From Thermoplasmata archaeon (lineage in GTDB: Archaea; Thermoplasmatota; Thermoplasmata; Lutacidiplasmatales; UBA184), in NCBI GenBank assembly GCA_022749815.1, contig JAKIWV010000003.1:284048-348047 (forward strand): DNA of 64,000 nucleotides, written 5' to 3'. Below, in pieces: positions 8,903 to 18,112 of the stretch. The translations under genes were made by a program, and so were the position numbers. Numbering within the stretch: position 1 is the stretch's first letter; the number at the start of each line of letters is the position of its first letter. Under the pieces are notes generated by a model. That model had not been told where the DNA came from. It did not search any database and saw only the letters and a list, made by a program, of their open reading frames with translations.

Positions 8903-9765
8903 CCAGCTCCGACGGCGGTGTGTCGCGTAGGTCGCCACCGGGGCGTCGCGGGGGCTGTCGCCGAGGGCCAGGCGAGCTCGGCGTCACGCGGGAGCTCATA
9001 GACGACGAATCGGGCGGTCAGGTCGAAGCCGAGGCCGCCCAGTCGCGTCTCGAGCCGTGAACTGTCCGACCACATCGCGATCGGGTCGGTCGTCGGCGGG
9101 AGGATGGCCTTCTGCGTCAATCCCGCCACGAGGGCCGTGGCCGCTCCCTGCCCTCGCTCGGACGGTTGGGTGACGACCCCATGGATTCCCGCGGAGGAAC
9201 GGTACGTGTGAAGCAACGCCGCGGAGACCGGTGCCCCATTACGTAATGCGACGGCGGGCCGGAGCTGCTCTTCCGGGTTCGGGTGTTCGAGCGCCACCGA
9301 GAGCGCCCGGAGGAACTCCTCCGTTTCCGACTCCCCCGCCCAGAACCGTGCGAGGAGCGGGAGCTCCTCCCCCCGGGCGGTCCGCACCTCGTACCGGTCC
9401 TCCGACGGGAGGGGCGTTGGGGCGCGTCGACGGAGGAGAAGAGACCAGGGGTGAGGCGTGGGCCTAAACCCGAGGCGGCGCAGCGTCGCATCGAGGAAGT
9501 CCTCTACCGGTTGTTCGACGCGAATGGAGGGCCGCAGCGCGCGTTGGAAGTAGTGGTCGAGCGCGCGCTCGAAGAAAGCCGACTGCCGGTTCCGATGGAG
9601 CCGAACGTATTGGATGAAATTGAACCGGGGCACCGGGATCCGTTCATTGACCACCAGGACGCCGCCCGGCAACTCGACCGCGTACCCTCCGAGGCTGAGG
9701 ACGAGCTCGCGCTCCTCACGAAGGGCCGCCTCCAGTGAGCCATCGTCCCCGGCGGACGGAGCCAT
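8899..9765 (-). CDS. GNAT-family acetyltransferase
   Basis: The C-terminal half (about residues 125-250) has the GNAT pattern: a beta strand with YEVRTARGEELPLL, then GIHGVVTQPSERGQGAATAL, in which the Q/R-x-x-G-x-G/A motif binds the acetyl-CoA pyrophosphate. The N-terminal half contains a VVNERIPVPRFNFIQYVR segment typical of archaeal GNAT proteins of unknown substrate. The start at ATG 9765 is preferred to the in-frame ATG at 9789 because GATAAG at 9789-9794 lies 26 nt upstream of 9765, the spacing of a leaderless promoter. The substrate is unknown. Confidence 0.75.
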   Translation of the reverse strand: MAPSAGDDGSLEAALREERELVLSLGGYAVELPGGVLVVNERIPVPRFNFIQYVRLHRNRQSAFFERALDHYFQRALRPSIRVEQPVEDFLDATLRRLGFRPTPHPWSLLLRRRAPTPLPSEDRYEVRTARGEELPLLARFWAGESETEEFLRALSVALEHPNPEEQLRPAVALRNGAPVSAALLHTYRSSAGIHGVVTQPSERGQGAATALVAGLTQKAILPPTTDPIAMWSDSSRLETRLGGLGFDLTARFVVYELPRDAELAWPSATAPATPRWRPTRHTAVGAG

Positions 9766-9788
9766 GCGGCCGGGAGTGGGGATGCGCA

Positions 9789-9794
9789 CTTATC
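9789..9794 (-). promoter_or_regulatory. TATA-like box for the GNAT gene
   Basis: The minus strand reads CGATAAGT, centred about 26 nt before ATG 9765. It overlaps the alternative ATG at 9789, which argues that 9789 is not the real start. Confidence 0.45.
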
Positions 9795-9885
9795 GGCTCC
9801 CGGTCCCGGAACTCGCCGGCGCCTGCCACCGGTTTCTTATGCGTGCGACCGGTGGTGCACGGTTGCGGGACCGTGGTCCCGCACG

Positions 9886-11805
9886 ATGGTCCGTTCGATG
9901 GGGGCGAAGATTCGGCCCGGGAGCCCCGTCGGCGTGCTGGGGGCAGGAAACATGGGGAGCGGCATCGGCCAGGCGTTCGCCCAGGCGGGCTACCCTGTGC
10001 GTCTGTACGACCTGACCGAGCCGCTGGTCGAGAAGGCCCGAGGACGAATCGAATCCACCCTGACCGGTGCAGTCGAGCGGAAGAAGCTCTCGGGGGAAGA
10101 GCGGTCCCGGGTGCTCTCCCGTCTCTTCTTTTCGACGGACCTCTCCGCCGTGGTGTCGGAAGCGCGCCTCGTCGTAGAGGCCGTTTTCGAAGAGGAAAAG
10201 GTCAAGCGCGCGCTGTTCCAGCAGCTGGCCCCCCTCGTTTCGGACGATACGATCGTCGCGACCAACACCTCCTCGCTGTCCGTCACCCGATTGCAGGAAC
10301 CTTTTCCGCATCCCGAGCGCTTCGCGGGGCTCCACTTCTTCTTCCCCGCAGCCATCAACCGGCTCGTCGAAGTCGTCGGGGGCGCCCGCACCGCCGAGGC
10401 CACCGTGTCGGCGCTCGAGACGGTCGCGTATCGGCTGAAGAAGATCCCGATCCGGACGGCCGACCGTGCGGGCTTCGCCGTCAACCGGTTCTTCGTGCCG
10501 TATCTCAACGAGGCGACCCGGCTCGCCGAGGAAGAGGTCGCCAACCTCGCGACGATCGAGTCCGTGGGACGCGAGATGTTCGGAACGAAGCTCGGCCCGT
10601 TCGAGCTGATGAATCAGACGGGGGTCACCATCGCGTACCACTCGATGAGCTCGCTCGAGCGTGCCTTCGGCTCGGCGTACGCTCCCACGGCTCTGCTGAA
10701 ACGTCAGTTCGAGGCGAATGCCGCCTGGCCGTGGAAGGAATCCTCTCCGGAACCGGACCGCGCCCCGGCGGTCCGGGACCGGTTGCGCGGGCTGGTGTTC
10801 GGGATCGCTACGCGGCTCGTGGAGGAACAGGTCGCCTCTCCCGAAGCGACGGACCGCGGGGCGGTCGTCGGATTGCGGTGGAGCAAGGGGCCGTTCGGCC
10901 TGATGTCCGACCTCGGCCTACCGGGGGCCCTCCTCGCGGTCGAGACCTATGCCGCTCGGTTCCCCGGTCACTTTCCCGTCTCCCCCGAACTTCATGCCCG
11001 GGTCCGCAGCGGGGAGACCCGCTGGCCGCTCCGCCTCGTGCGGGTGGAGCGCGAGGGCCCCATCGCGTGGGTCCTGCTGGACCGTCCGGAGGTTCTCAAC
11101 GCCGTCAACTCCGAGGTGCTGGAACAGCTCGACCACGCCTTCGCGGCGCTGGCCGAGGTTCCGGAGCTCCGCGTCGTCGTCTTGGCCGGGAGCTCCCCCG
11201 TCTTCGCCGCGGGAGCCGATATCTCGGAGATGGTCGCGAAGGACCTGGCCGGCGGCCGCGCATTCGGTTTCGCGGGCCAGGGGGTCTGCAAACGGATCGA
11301 AGAGTTCCGCACGCCGGTCATCGCGCTCGTGGAGGGATATGCCCTCGGCGGGGGCCTCGAGCTGGCGCTCGCGTGCGACTTCATTGTCGCGGCCGCGGGG
11401 GCCCGGATGGGCCTGCCCGAGGTAAAGGTCGGGATCCACCCGGGGTGGGGCGGGGCCAGCCGTCTCACCCGGCTCGTCGGACGGGCCCACGCGAAGTACG
11501 TGGTCTTCACGGGGCGGGAGGACCTGACGGCGGAAGAGGCCTTCGCGCTGGGCTTTGTCTCTCGCGTCGTGCCAGCGGACTCGGCCCGAGACGAAGTGGA
11601 GAGCCTCGCCCGACTCATCGCGGATCGCGCCCCCCTGGCCGTCCAGTGGGTGAAGGGCGTCGTGAACCGCGCCGTCGACTCTTCGATGGAATCCGCCCTC
11701 CGGCTCGAGGGCGAGTCGTCCGGGCACACCTTCGCCACCCGGGACCGGACCGAAGGAATGACGGCGTTCCTCGAGCGACGAAAGCCCGTGTTCGAGGGCA
11801 AGTAG
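9886..11805 (+). CDS. 3-hydroxyacyl-CoA dehydrogenase / enoyl-CoA hydratase fusion
   Basis: This 639-residue bifunctional enzyme would hydrate enoyl-CoA and oxidise the 3-hydroxyacyl-CoA with NAD, as in beta-oxidation or crotonyl-CoA/3-hydroxybutyryl-CoA steps. Residues about 10-370 are the dehydrogenase: NAD motif GVLGAGNMGSGIGQAF, TNTSSLSVT, and the catalytic His in GLHFFFPAAINRLVEVV. Residues about 380-639 are a crotonase: GYALGGGLELALACDF forms the oxyanion/first glutamate segment and GLPEVKVGIHPGWGG carries the second glutamate. The order dehydrogenase-hydratase is that of archaeal fusions and opposite to bacterial FadB. No thiolase or acyl-CoA dehydrogenase is nearby. An in-frame ATG at 9898 is an alternative start. 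Confidence 0.9.
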   Translation: MVRSMGAKIRPGSPVGVLGAGNMGSGIGQAFAQAGYPVRLYDLTEPLVEKARGRIESTLTGAVERKKLSGEERSRVLSRLFFSTDLSAVVSEARLVVEAVFEEEKVKRALFQQLAPLVSDDTIVATNTSSLSVTRLQEPFPHPERFAGLHFFFPAAINRLVEVVGGARTAEATVSALETVAYRLKKIPIRTADRAGFAVNRFFVPYLNEATRLAEEEVANLATIESVGREMFGTKLGPFELMNQTGVTIAYHSMSSLERAFGSAYAPTALLKRQFEANAAWPWKESSPEPDRAPAVRDRLRGLVFGIATRLVEEQVASPEATDRGAVVGLRWSKGPFGLMSDLGLPGALLAVETYAARFPGHFPVSPELHARVRSGETRWPLRLVRVEREGPIAWVLLDRPEVLNAVNSEVLEQLDHAFAALAEVPELRVVVLAGSSPVFAAGADISEMVAKDLAGGRAFGFAGQGVCKRIEEFRTPVIALVEGYALGGGLELALACDFIVAAAGARMGLPEVKVGIHPGWGGASRLTRLVGRAHAKYVVFTGREDLTAEEAFALGFVSRVVPADSARDEVESLARLIADRAPLAVQWVKGVVNRAVDSSMESALRLEGESSGHTFATRDRTEGMTAFLERRKPVFEGK

Positions 11806-11819
11806 CCCGGCCGCGTCGA

Positions 11820-12218
11820 TCAGGGCGCGGCAGCGATCTGGGCCCGATACTCCGCGGCCGAGAGGCCCTCGGACGGCCCGAGAGGAGCCGCCGGCTGGAG
11901 ACGGAACAGCCACCCCGCGCCGTAGGGGTCTTGGTTGATGAGTTCGGGATGGACCTTGAGTTGGTCGTTGACGGCCGCGACGGTTCCGGCGACGGGGGCG
12001 TAGACGTCGGACACGGTCTTGACCGATTCGAGGGTCAGGAGGGTCCCGTGGGCGGCGGCGGTCTTCCCCACCGCGGGAAGGTCGACGAAGACGACGTCGG
12101 TGAGCTGGGTCTGGGCATAGTCGGTGATCCCGACGACCACCTCGGCTCCGTCGGCGCGAAACCACTCGTGCTCGGCGGTGTAGCGCCGGTCCTCGGGGAC
12201 CGATGTCGGGTCGCTCAC
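11820..12218 (-). CDS. gcvH: Glycine cleavage system H protein
   Basis: GcvH carries the lipoyl arm that shuttles the aminomethyl group between the P, T and L proteins of the glycine cleavage system. The 132-residue protein has the full family pattern: YTAEHEWFR near the N-terminus, VGITDYAQTQLTDVVFVDLP, and TLESVKTVSDVYAP, with Lys67 as the lipoylation site. The GTG start at 12218 overlaps the ahcY stop (GTGA), so the genes form one operon. The other glycine-cleavage genes are not in the window. Pairing with ahcY may reflect one-carbon and methyl-group metabolism, which is inference. Confidence 0.93.
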   Translation of the reverse strand: MSDPTSVPEDRRYTAEHEWFRADGAEVVVGITDYAQTQLTDVVFVDLPAVGKTAAAHGTLLTLESVKTVSDVYAPVAGTVAAVNDQLKVHPELINQDPYGAGWLFRLQPAAPLGPSEGLSAAEYRAQIAAAP

Positions 12219-13447
12219 GTGCCCTCCATCCAACTGTCGGCGTACTTCAGCTGGTCGGGCGTGCTTCGGTCGAGCCGGATCCCGAGGGGGCCCACCGCGG
12301 CCTCGGCCACGGCGCGGTCGAGTTCGGGCGGAACCGGGAGAACCTTGGCGGGAAGCTCGGCGCCGTGCCGAACCAGGTACTCGGCCGACAGGGCTTGGAG
12401 GGCGAAGCTCAGGTCCATGATCTCCGCCGGGTGCCCTTGACCGGCGGCCAGATTGATCAGCCGGCCGTCCCCGAGCAGGTAGACCCGGCGCCCATCGGCG
12501 AAACGGAACTCCTCGACGTTGGGCCGGACGATCGCCCGGTGGGTGGACATCGCGGCGAGGTCCGGCTTGGAGATCTCGACATCGAAGTGACCCATGTTCG
12601 CGAGGAGACACCCGTCCTTGATGCCCTTGAGATGCTCCGCGCGGACGATCCCCCGGTTGCCGGTGGTCGTGACGATGAGGTCGGCCTCGGCGGCCGCCTC
12701 GGTCATCGGACGGACGCGGAATCCCTCGAGACGCGCCTCGATGGCCCGGACCGGGTCCACCTCGGTGACGATAACGTCCGCCCCGACCCCGCGGAGCCGT
12801 GAGGCGATCCCCTTGCCGACCCATCCGTAGCCCGCGACGACGCAAGTGCGTCCCGCGACGAGGAGATTAGTGGCGGAGAACAGGCCGTCCAGAAACGACT
12901 GACCGCAGCCGAACCGATTATCGAAGAGGTGTTTCATCGCCGCATCGTTCACATCGATCGCCGGGAACCGGAGGGCGTGGGCCTTCTCCATGGCCCGCAG
13001 CCGCGTGATGCCGGTGGTCGTCTCCTCCGTCGACCCCAGGATCGACCCCCGGTCCTTCCGCGCCGTGTGCGCGAGGGCGACGAGGTCGGCCCCGTCGTCG
13101 ATGATCACCTCCGGGTCCGATGCCAGCATGGCCTGAATCCCGGCCGTGAATTCCTCGACGGACTCGCCTTTCCGCGCCCACGTCGGCACGCCGCCCTCGA
13201 CCAGGGCCGCCACGGCGTCGTCGTCGGTGGACAGCGGGTTTCCGGCGGCCAGACGGATCTCCGCCCCCCCGGCGCGCAAGGCCAGCGCGAGGACGGCGGT
13301 CTTGGCCTCGACGTGGAGCACGGCGGAGAGCCGGCGGCCCGCGAACGGTCGGTCGGTGGCGAAACGGTGCGCGATGGCGCCGAGCACGGGCATGTGCGTC
13401 CGCGCCCATGCGATCTTGAGCCGCCCGAGCTCGAGATTCCCCGTCAC
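12215..13447 (-). CDS. ahcY: Adenosylhomocysteinase (S-adenosylhomocysteine hydrolase)
   Basis: The enzyme reversibly splits S-adenosylhomocysteine, the product of SAM-dependent methylation, to adenosine and homocysteine. The 410-residue protein has the archaeal/thermophile form without the long insertion. N-terminal substrate motifs are HMPVLGAI and HVEAKTAVL, DDGADL is the central motif, and NRFGCGQSFLDGL precedes the NAD motif VVAGYGWVGKGIASRLRG. NMGHFDVEI lies later. The start is GTG 13447; a TTTAA element lies 36 nt upstream. The homocysteine it makes could feed the transsulfuration operon at 18-22 kb. Confidence 0.95.
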   Translation of the reverse strand: MTGNLELGRLKIAWARTHMPVLGAIAHRFATDRPFAGRRLSAVLHVEAKTAVLALALRAGGAEIRLAAGNPLSTDDDAVAALVEGGVPTWARKGESVEEFTAGIQAMLASDPEVIIDDGADLVALAHTARKDRGSILGSTEETTTGITRLRAMEKAHALRFPAIDVNDAAMKHLFDNRFGCGQSFLDGLFSATNLLVAGRTCVVAGYGWVGKGIASRLRGVGADVIVTEVDPVRAIEARLEGFRVRPMTEAAAEADLIVTTTGNRGIVRAEHLKGIKDGCLLANMGHFDVEISKPDLAAMSTHRAIVRPNVEEFRFADGRRVYLLGDGRLINLAAGQGHPAEIMDLSFALQALSAEYLVRHGAELPAKVLPVPPELDRAVAEAAVGPLGIRLDRSTPDQLKYADSWMEGT

Positions 13448-13480
13448 CGGCGCACCGCGCCGCGACAGAACGGGCCGAGG

Positions 13481-13486
13481 TTAAAG
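13481..13486 (-). promoter_or_regulatory. TATA-like box for ahcY-gcvH
   Basis: The minus strand reads CTTTAA about 36 nt before the ahcY GTG at 13447, suggesting a leader of roughly 10 nt. Confidence 0.4.
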
Positions 13487-13556
13487 CCGTTAGGCGCGGA
13501 GCCGCGCCGAGAGCTCTGGGCGTCCCGGAAGTCGCCGGGCGACCCGCAGGGACCGA

Positions 13557-16500
13557 CTACCCCGTTACAGAACCGCAGAACGGACAGACGAGGAAGTCCG
13601 CGTTGATCTGCTTGCCGCAATTGGGACAGTTCTTCATCCCCGGGCCACCCCCGGCACCCCCGGGGGCTGCCGCCGTTGTGGCCGGGGGGGTCGGAGCGCT
13701 GTAGGCTGGGCCTGCCGGCACCACGCGCGGCGCGGGGGCCGGTCGCGGGGCGGGGGGGCGGGCCGCCGGAGCCGCTGCGCCGGCGCCGGGCGCGACTCCG
13801 CCGGAGGGCGGGCGTCGCGGCGTCTGCGCCGGGGCGGGGGCCGGGGCCTCTTCGGTCATGACCGGGGCGGTCATGCCGGTCCGGGTGCCCTGCGCCTGTT
13901 GCAGGCGCCATTGGCTGAACGATACGTAAGTGGCTTGACGCTTCCACCAGTCCCAGAACGCGCCCTCGCTGTAGTTCTGGCCGAGTTCCTTCTTGGCTTC
14001 CGTGCGGAAGCGCTCGACGAAGTCGGCGTAGCTCTGGCGCTCGGGGTCGGCGTTCTCGGGGCCGGCCCGGGCGAGCAAGGTCGCTGCGCATTCCGGACAG
14101 ACCGCGGAGGAGGAGGGGATCGTGGAGCCGCAGCGGCTGCAGCGAACGAGGTCGGTCTCGAACTCGGCGCCGCACTTCGGGCAGACCGTGGCGTCCTCGG
14201 GGATCAGGTTGCCGCACTCGCCACACTCCACGAGCCGACCGCGGGCGAACCGGCCGAGGCCGAACGTGACGAGCAGGACCGCGGCGACGATGCCGCCGCC
14301 GATCGCGAGCCATTCCCAGATCGGGAACCACAGGAACTGGATGAAGAGGAAGAACGGCGGCGTCGTCGTGCCGGCCACCGTGAGGGTGCCGAAGGTCCCC
14401 ACGTAGGTTCGGCCGTTGTAGTTCGCCGAGAGCTCGATCGTATACGTGGCGCCCATGGTCATTCCGGCGGCGGCGCTGAGCTCGGTCTCGAAGAGTACGC
14501 CGTTCGAGATCGACGTGGTGAAGAGGACGAAGGTCCCACCCTGGCCCACGGCGAGGACGGTCAGCGTGCCGGTGCCCTTACCGGCGAAAGTCGCATTCCC
14601 GGTCGTGTTGAGCGTGTTCGCGGAGGTCGGCAGCCGGCTGGGGAAGGGGGAGGTCCACGTGAGGGTGATGAACGCCGGGGTGATGGTGATCGGCAGCGAG
14701 GTCGAGTTGACTCCGCCGTCGGGCAGACCGCCGTTCCACTTCGCGAAGACTCCGAAGGTGACCTGGAACGACGCCTTGTTCTGGTGACCCGTGACGGTCT
14801 CATTGACCAGCCACTTGAGGGGGACGACGAGGTTCTGACCCGCCGAGATCGGCTTCGTAATCAGGCCGCTCGTTGCGACCACGACGTTTCCTGCTACCTG
14901 GGGGTACGTGAGAGTGACCGTGTAATTGTTGGTCGGTGCCGTGCCCAGGTTCTTGATCGCGACGTTGACCTGAAGGATCTGCCCGATGGCCACGGTGGAG
15001 TTGGCCCCCACGCCGACCACCGAAGTGGCGACGGGCACGCCGAGGTTCGCCTGGTAGCCGGGGAATCCGGCCGGCGGCGAGGTGAACGGAAGACCGGGGG
15101 AAACCACCTGGGGGTAGGGGGTCAGCGAGGCGGCCACGTGAGTGACCTCTCCCGGGGCTCCGGGCGGTACGGTCACGGTGACGTTGTACGCCCCAACGAA
15201 CTGACCGGTGGGGAGCAGGGTGCTCGTGACGATGGTCGAAATGAGCATGCTCCAGGCCACTCCGGCGCCTCCCGAGGTCGAGGGAAGCAGGGAGCGAGCG
15301 GCGAGCGATTGGGCCACGTAGGCGCCGAGCGCCGGGTCCGAGGCCACGAGATTGTTGAGCCCGGCGACCGTGGCCGCTAGCACCGGGTCCGATCCGGAAT
15401 ACGCCGCGGCGGTCGTTCCATTGGCGACGGGGATGGCGTTGTGCCCGCCCGTGATCGGGACCTCGAGCCACTGGTAGAAGTACGCCTGGCTGGCGCCGGA
15501 GGGGATGACGGCCGACGAGTCGTTGAACGGGGCAAACGGCGCGCCCGCGACCGTCACGTTCCCGACGAAGGCGTTGGCGCCTCCGGAGACGAGGATCTTC
15601 TGGGAGAGCCACGGGGGCGGCGGCGGGGTCCCGATGGCGACGGGCGTTCCGGGCACGGGGTTGAAATTGACGCCCAGGGCGCTATCGACGGCCGTGACGC
15701 GCGAGCCCGCGCCGGTCGCGGTGATGTTGTACTGGAAGCTGGGGTAGAGAATGACCGTGAGGCTCGTGACATTCACGTTGGCCTGCGCGAAGTTGAACGA
15801 TACCCCTTGGGTGGAGGCCGTGCCGAATGCCCCGGTCCCTTGCAAGAAAGCGGGAACTCCGGCCGCGTTGATCGCCGTTATGGCAGGTCCGCCGAGGGGC
15901 ACATCGAGGATGGTGCCACTCGGCGAGTACGCGAAATGGAGGGAGCCGAGCCCGTAGGGAGTGGAGGCGTAGGTGTAGGTGCTCCCCGCGCCGGAGGTGT
16001 AGCCCCCCGGGGTGTTCTCGATGTAGCCGACTTGAAGGACCCCGTTGACGATGGGGGTGTTCTCCCAGGCGTAGGCTTGGGCGATACCTTCCGCCACCGG
16101 CGGTACGAATGCGAACGAGCTCCAGCTGTAGGGCGAGGTCGTCTCCGTCGAGGTGTTTCCGACCGCAGTGGGGCCTGGGACGCCGTTCGCGCCGTAGTTG
16201 TCGGCGTAGTAGTTCCCCACGAGTGAGTTCCCGATGAAGATCTGGCCGCCGCCCTGGGCTTGGAGGGCCGCAGAGAAGCCTTCATCGGCGAGGACGGTTG
16301 GACCCAGGGTTTGGGGGCCCACCTGGGGGTTGCTGAGGCTCGTGCTAGAATTGAGGAAAAGGCTGCCGGCGCCGCTGACGGTGACCCAGCCGGGGAACTG
16401 AAGGGAGCTCCCCGAGCCAACGACCAACTTGCCGGTGACGCTGACGTTGAGCTTGGCGAAGGCGTTGAGGACGTTGGGGTCGGTTGTGATAATGGAGTGG

Positions 16501-16886
16501 GAGAGGCTGGTCGCCCCTGCGTCGCTGAACCAAAAGACGTTGGCCAGACGCTGCGCGACCGTGCCGGTGACGCCGATGAACTGGACCCAGTCGATGGTCA
16601 GGTTCTGGACAATGAGCGTCCCGCCGGAGTGAACCGAGATGTTACCCGCTTCGTAGTAGATGGTTGAACCGGTCGTGCCCGGGCTCAGGACGACCGTCTG
16701 ACCCGTTAGAACTGTGAGGTCACCATGGCCGTACATTGCGGCGGAATGCACCCCGCCGGAGGGGGATGGGGCCGTCGAGGGGTGTAGGCCGGCGGGCGGC
16801 GCGAGCAGGAGAAAGGCCAGAGAACTTAGAACTAGGATCCCAAGAACGAAGGCGACCGCCACACGATTTCTTGAGCTAAAGTTCAC
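13557..16886 (-). CDS. Giant surface protein with one C-terminal membrane anchor and three zinc ribbons
   Basis: The 1109-residue protein starts with a signal peptide (hydrophobic VAVAFVLGILVLSSLAFLLL at about 9-28). A beta-rich exported region of about 810 residues follows: Ser/Thr/Gly/Asn-rich, many N-x-S/T sites, beta-helix-like repeats at the start and a CARDB-like segment around 625-720. A tryptophan-rich membrane segment (about 840-882) is followed by cytoplasmic zinc ribbons CGECG/CPKCG and CSRCG/CPEC. Then come an Arg/Lys/Trp-rich helical stretch (about 945-1000), a long Ala/Pro linker, and a final ribbon CPNCG/CPFCG. No catalytic motif is recognised. The design suggests an outside sensor or structural domain coupled to cytoplasmic ribbons. 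GTG 16886 immediately precedes the signal peptide. Confidence 0.7.
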   Translation of the reverse strand: MNFSSRNRVAVAFVLGILVLSSLAFLLLAPPAGLHPSTAPSPSGGVHSAAMYGHGDLTVLTGQTVVLSPGTTGSTIYYEAGNISVHSGGTLIVQNLTIDWVQFIGVTGTVAQRLANVFWFSDAGATSLSHSIITTDPNVLNAFAKLNVSVTGKLVVGSGSSLQFPGWVTVSGAGSLFLNSSTSLSNPQVGPQTLGPTVLADEGFSAALQAQGGGQIFIGNSLVGNYYADNYGANGVPGPTAVGNTSTETTSPYSWSSFAFVPPVAEGIAQAYAWENTPIVNGVLQVGYIENTPGGYTSGAGSTYTYASTPYGLGSLHFAYSPSGTILDVPLGGPAITAINAAGVPAFLQGTGAFGTASTQGVSFNFAQANVNVTSLTVILYPSFQYNITATGAGSRVTAVDSALGVNFNPVPGTPVAIGTPPPPPWLSQKILVSGGANAFVGNVTVAGAPFAPFNDSSAVIPSGASQAYFYQWLEVPITGGHNAIPVANGTTAAAYSGSDPVLAATVAGLNNLVASDPALGAYVAQSLAARSLLPSTSGGAGVAWSMLISTIVTSTLLPTGQFVGAYNVTVTVPPGAPGEVTHVAASLTPYPQVVSPGLPFTSPPAGFPGYQANLGVPVATSVVGVGANSTVAIGQILQVNVAIKNLGTAPTNNYTVTLTYPQVAGNVVVATSGLITKPISAGQNLVVPLKWLVNETVTGHQNKASFQVTFGVFAKWNGGLPDGGVNSTSLPITITPAFITLTWTSPFPSRLPTSANTLNTTGNATFAGKGTGTLTVLAVGQGGTFVLFTTSISNGVLFETELSAAAGMTMGATYTIELSANYNGRTYVGTFGTLTVAGTTTPPFFLFIQFLWFPIWEWLAIGGGIVAAVLLVTFGLGRFARGRLVECGECGNLIPEDATVCPKCGAEFETDLVRCSRCGSTIPSSSAVCPECAATLLARAGPENADPERQSYADFVERFRTEAKKELGQNYSEGAFWDWWKRQATYVSFSQWRLQQAQGTRTGMTAPVMTEEAPAPAPAQTPRRPPSGGVAPGAGAAAPAARPPAPRPAPAPRVVPAGPAYSAPTPPATTAAAPGGAGGGPGMKNCPNCGKQINADFLVCPFCGSVTG

Positions 16887-16958
16887 GAGTGGCCCCCCAT
16901 TTCAGTTGAAGCAATAGGACCGGCGACGGTCCGTAGGCTTTAGCATGCTGAGTCCCGG

Positions 16959-16967
16959 TATAAAAAT
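16959..16967 (-). promoter_or_regulatory. TATA box for the giant surface protein
   Basis: The minus strand reads CATTTTTATACC, the strongest TATA match near this gene. It lies about 77 nt before GTG 16886, implying a leader of roughly 50 nt. Confidence 0.55.
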
Positions 16968-17074
16968 GAATTGCACGCAGTATCGCCGGTGGCCCGTTGT
17001 CTGAGGTAAAATCGTCCTTCCCGGGAACCGCTGGGTGGTGTACGAGGGGCCCGTGGAAGGCCCGCGAACGCATC

Positions 17075-18112
17075 CTATGCGGCGGTCCGGAGGACCACCT
17101 TTCCGAACAGTCCGGGGTCGCTCAGCCGCCCGAACGCAGCGATGCCCTGGTCCCAGTCCCATTCGGAATCCACCACCGGGCGCAGATGACCTTGGACCAG
17201 CTCGTTGTACACCTGGTCGAACTCCGACCGGCTGGCCATCGTGCTCCCCCGGATCGACCCCTGTCGCCAGAAGAGCGTCTTGAGGTCGAGCTCGACCTTC
17301 GAGCCTTCCGTGGCCCCGATCACGACCAGTCGCCCCCCGCGAGCCAAAGCACGCACGGACCGTGGGACGCTGTCGGCTCCGACCGAGTCGAAGATCAAAT
17401 CGATGCCCCGCTTCCGGCTCCACTCCCAAAGGAGCCGATCGTGGGGCTTCTCGGGCGTTGTGACCAGGCCCGCCTCGGCGCCGAGGGCCACCGCTCGCTC
17501 GACCTTCTCCGCGGTGCGGCCTACGACCACCACGCGGCCACCGAGACGATGCGCCACCTGTATCGCGGCGGGGGCCACCGAACCGCCGGCCCCAATCACC
17601 GCCACCGTCTCGCCCGGGCGGAGTTCGCCCACGGTCCGCAGCGCACGCCACGCCGTTTGGAACACGAGCGGCGCTGCGGCCGCCTGACCCCAACTCCAGC
17701 CTGCGGGTTTGGGATGGACGTTTCGACGAGGTACTACAATGTACTCAGTAGCGGAGCCCTGGGTATGCTCTCCCAGAATCCGAAAGTCCCTGCAGAGCGA
17801 CTCTTGCCCCGCCCGGCAATACTCACAGGTTCCGTCCCATAGACCCGGGTTCACGAGCACCTCCGTTCCCACCGCCAGGTCAGTGACCCCGGCCCCCACA
17901 CGATCGACGACTCCGGACGCATCCGAGCCCACGATGTGCGGTAGCTCGACCGGAACGCCGGGAATCCCCTCGAGCACGAACCGGTCCAGTCGATTGAAAG
18001 CGGCGGCCCGGACTCGGATGCGAACCTCTCCAGTGCCCGGCTCGGGCGCCGGAAGGTCCACCCACCCCAGGCGGTCGAGACCTCCGTGGGCGGAGAAGCC
18101 CAGCCCCTTCAC
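17075..18112 (-). CDS. Medium-chain dehydrogenase/reductase (zinc alcohol dehydrogenase/quinone oxidoreductase type)
   Basis: The 345-residue protein has a GroES-like N-terminal half (GSDASGVVDRVGAGV; FNRLDRF) and a Rossmann half with VAVIGAGGSVAPAAIQVAHR. A structural-zinc-like loop CEYCRAGQESLC retains only three cysteines. The usual catalytic cysteine (GxCGTD) is replaced by FNRLD, so the protein probably works without catalytic zinc, like quinone oxidoreductases. The substrate is unknown. GTG 18112 overlaps the cysS stop (GTGA), placing it last in the cysteine operon; an in-frame extension upstream lies inside cysS and is rejected. Confidence 0.85.
   Translation of the reverse strand: MKGLGFSAHGGLDRLGWVDLPAPEPGTGEVRIRVRAAAFNRLDRFVLEGIPGVPVELPHIVGSDASGVVDRVGAGVTDLAVGTEVLVNPGLWDGTCEYCRAGQESLCRDFRILGEHTQGSATEYIVVPRRNVHPKPAGWSWGQAAAAPLVFQTAWRALRTVGELRPGETVAVIGAGGSVAPAAIQVAHRLGGRVVVVGRTAEKVERAVALGAEAGLVTTPEKPHDRLLWEWSRKRGIDLIFDSVGADSVPRSVRALARGGRLVVIGATEGSKVELDLKTLFWRQGSIRGSTMASRSEFDQVYNELVQGHLRPVVDSEWDWDQGIAAFGRLSDPGLFGKVVLRTAA

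Noticed and set aside
9735-12440. 901-codon plus-strand open frame across the hydratase fusion and gcvH/ahcY
   Set aside because: Arg/Gly/Pro-rich shadow of the real frames in other registers and on the other strand.
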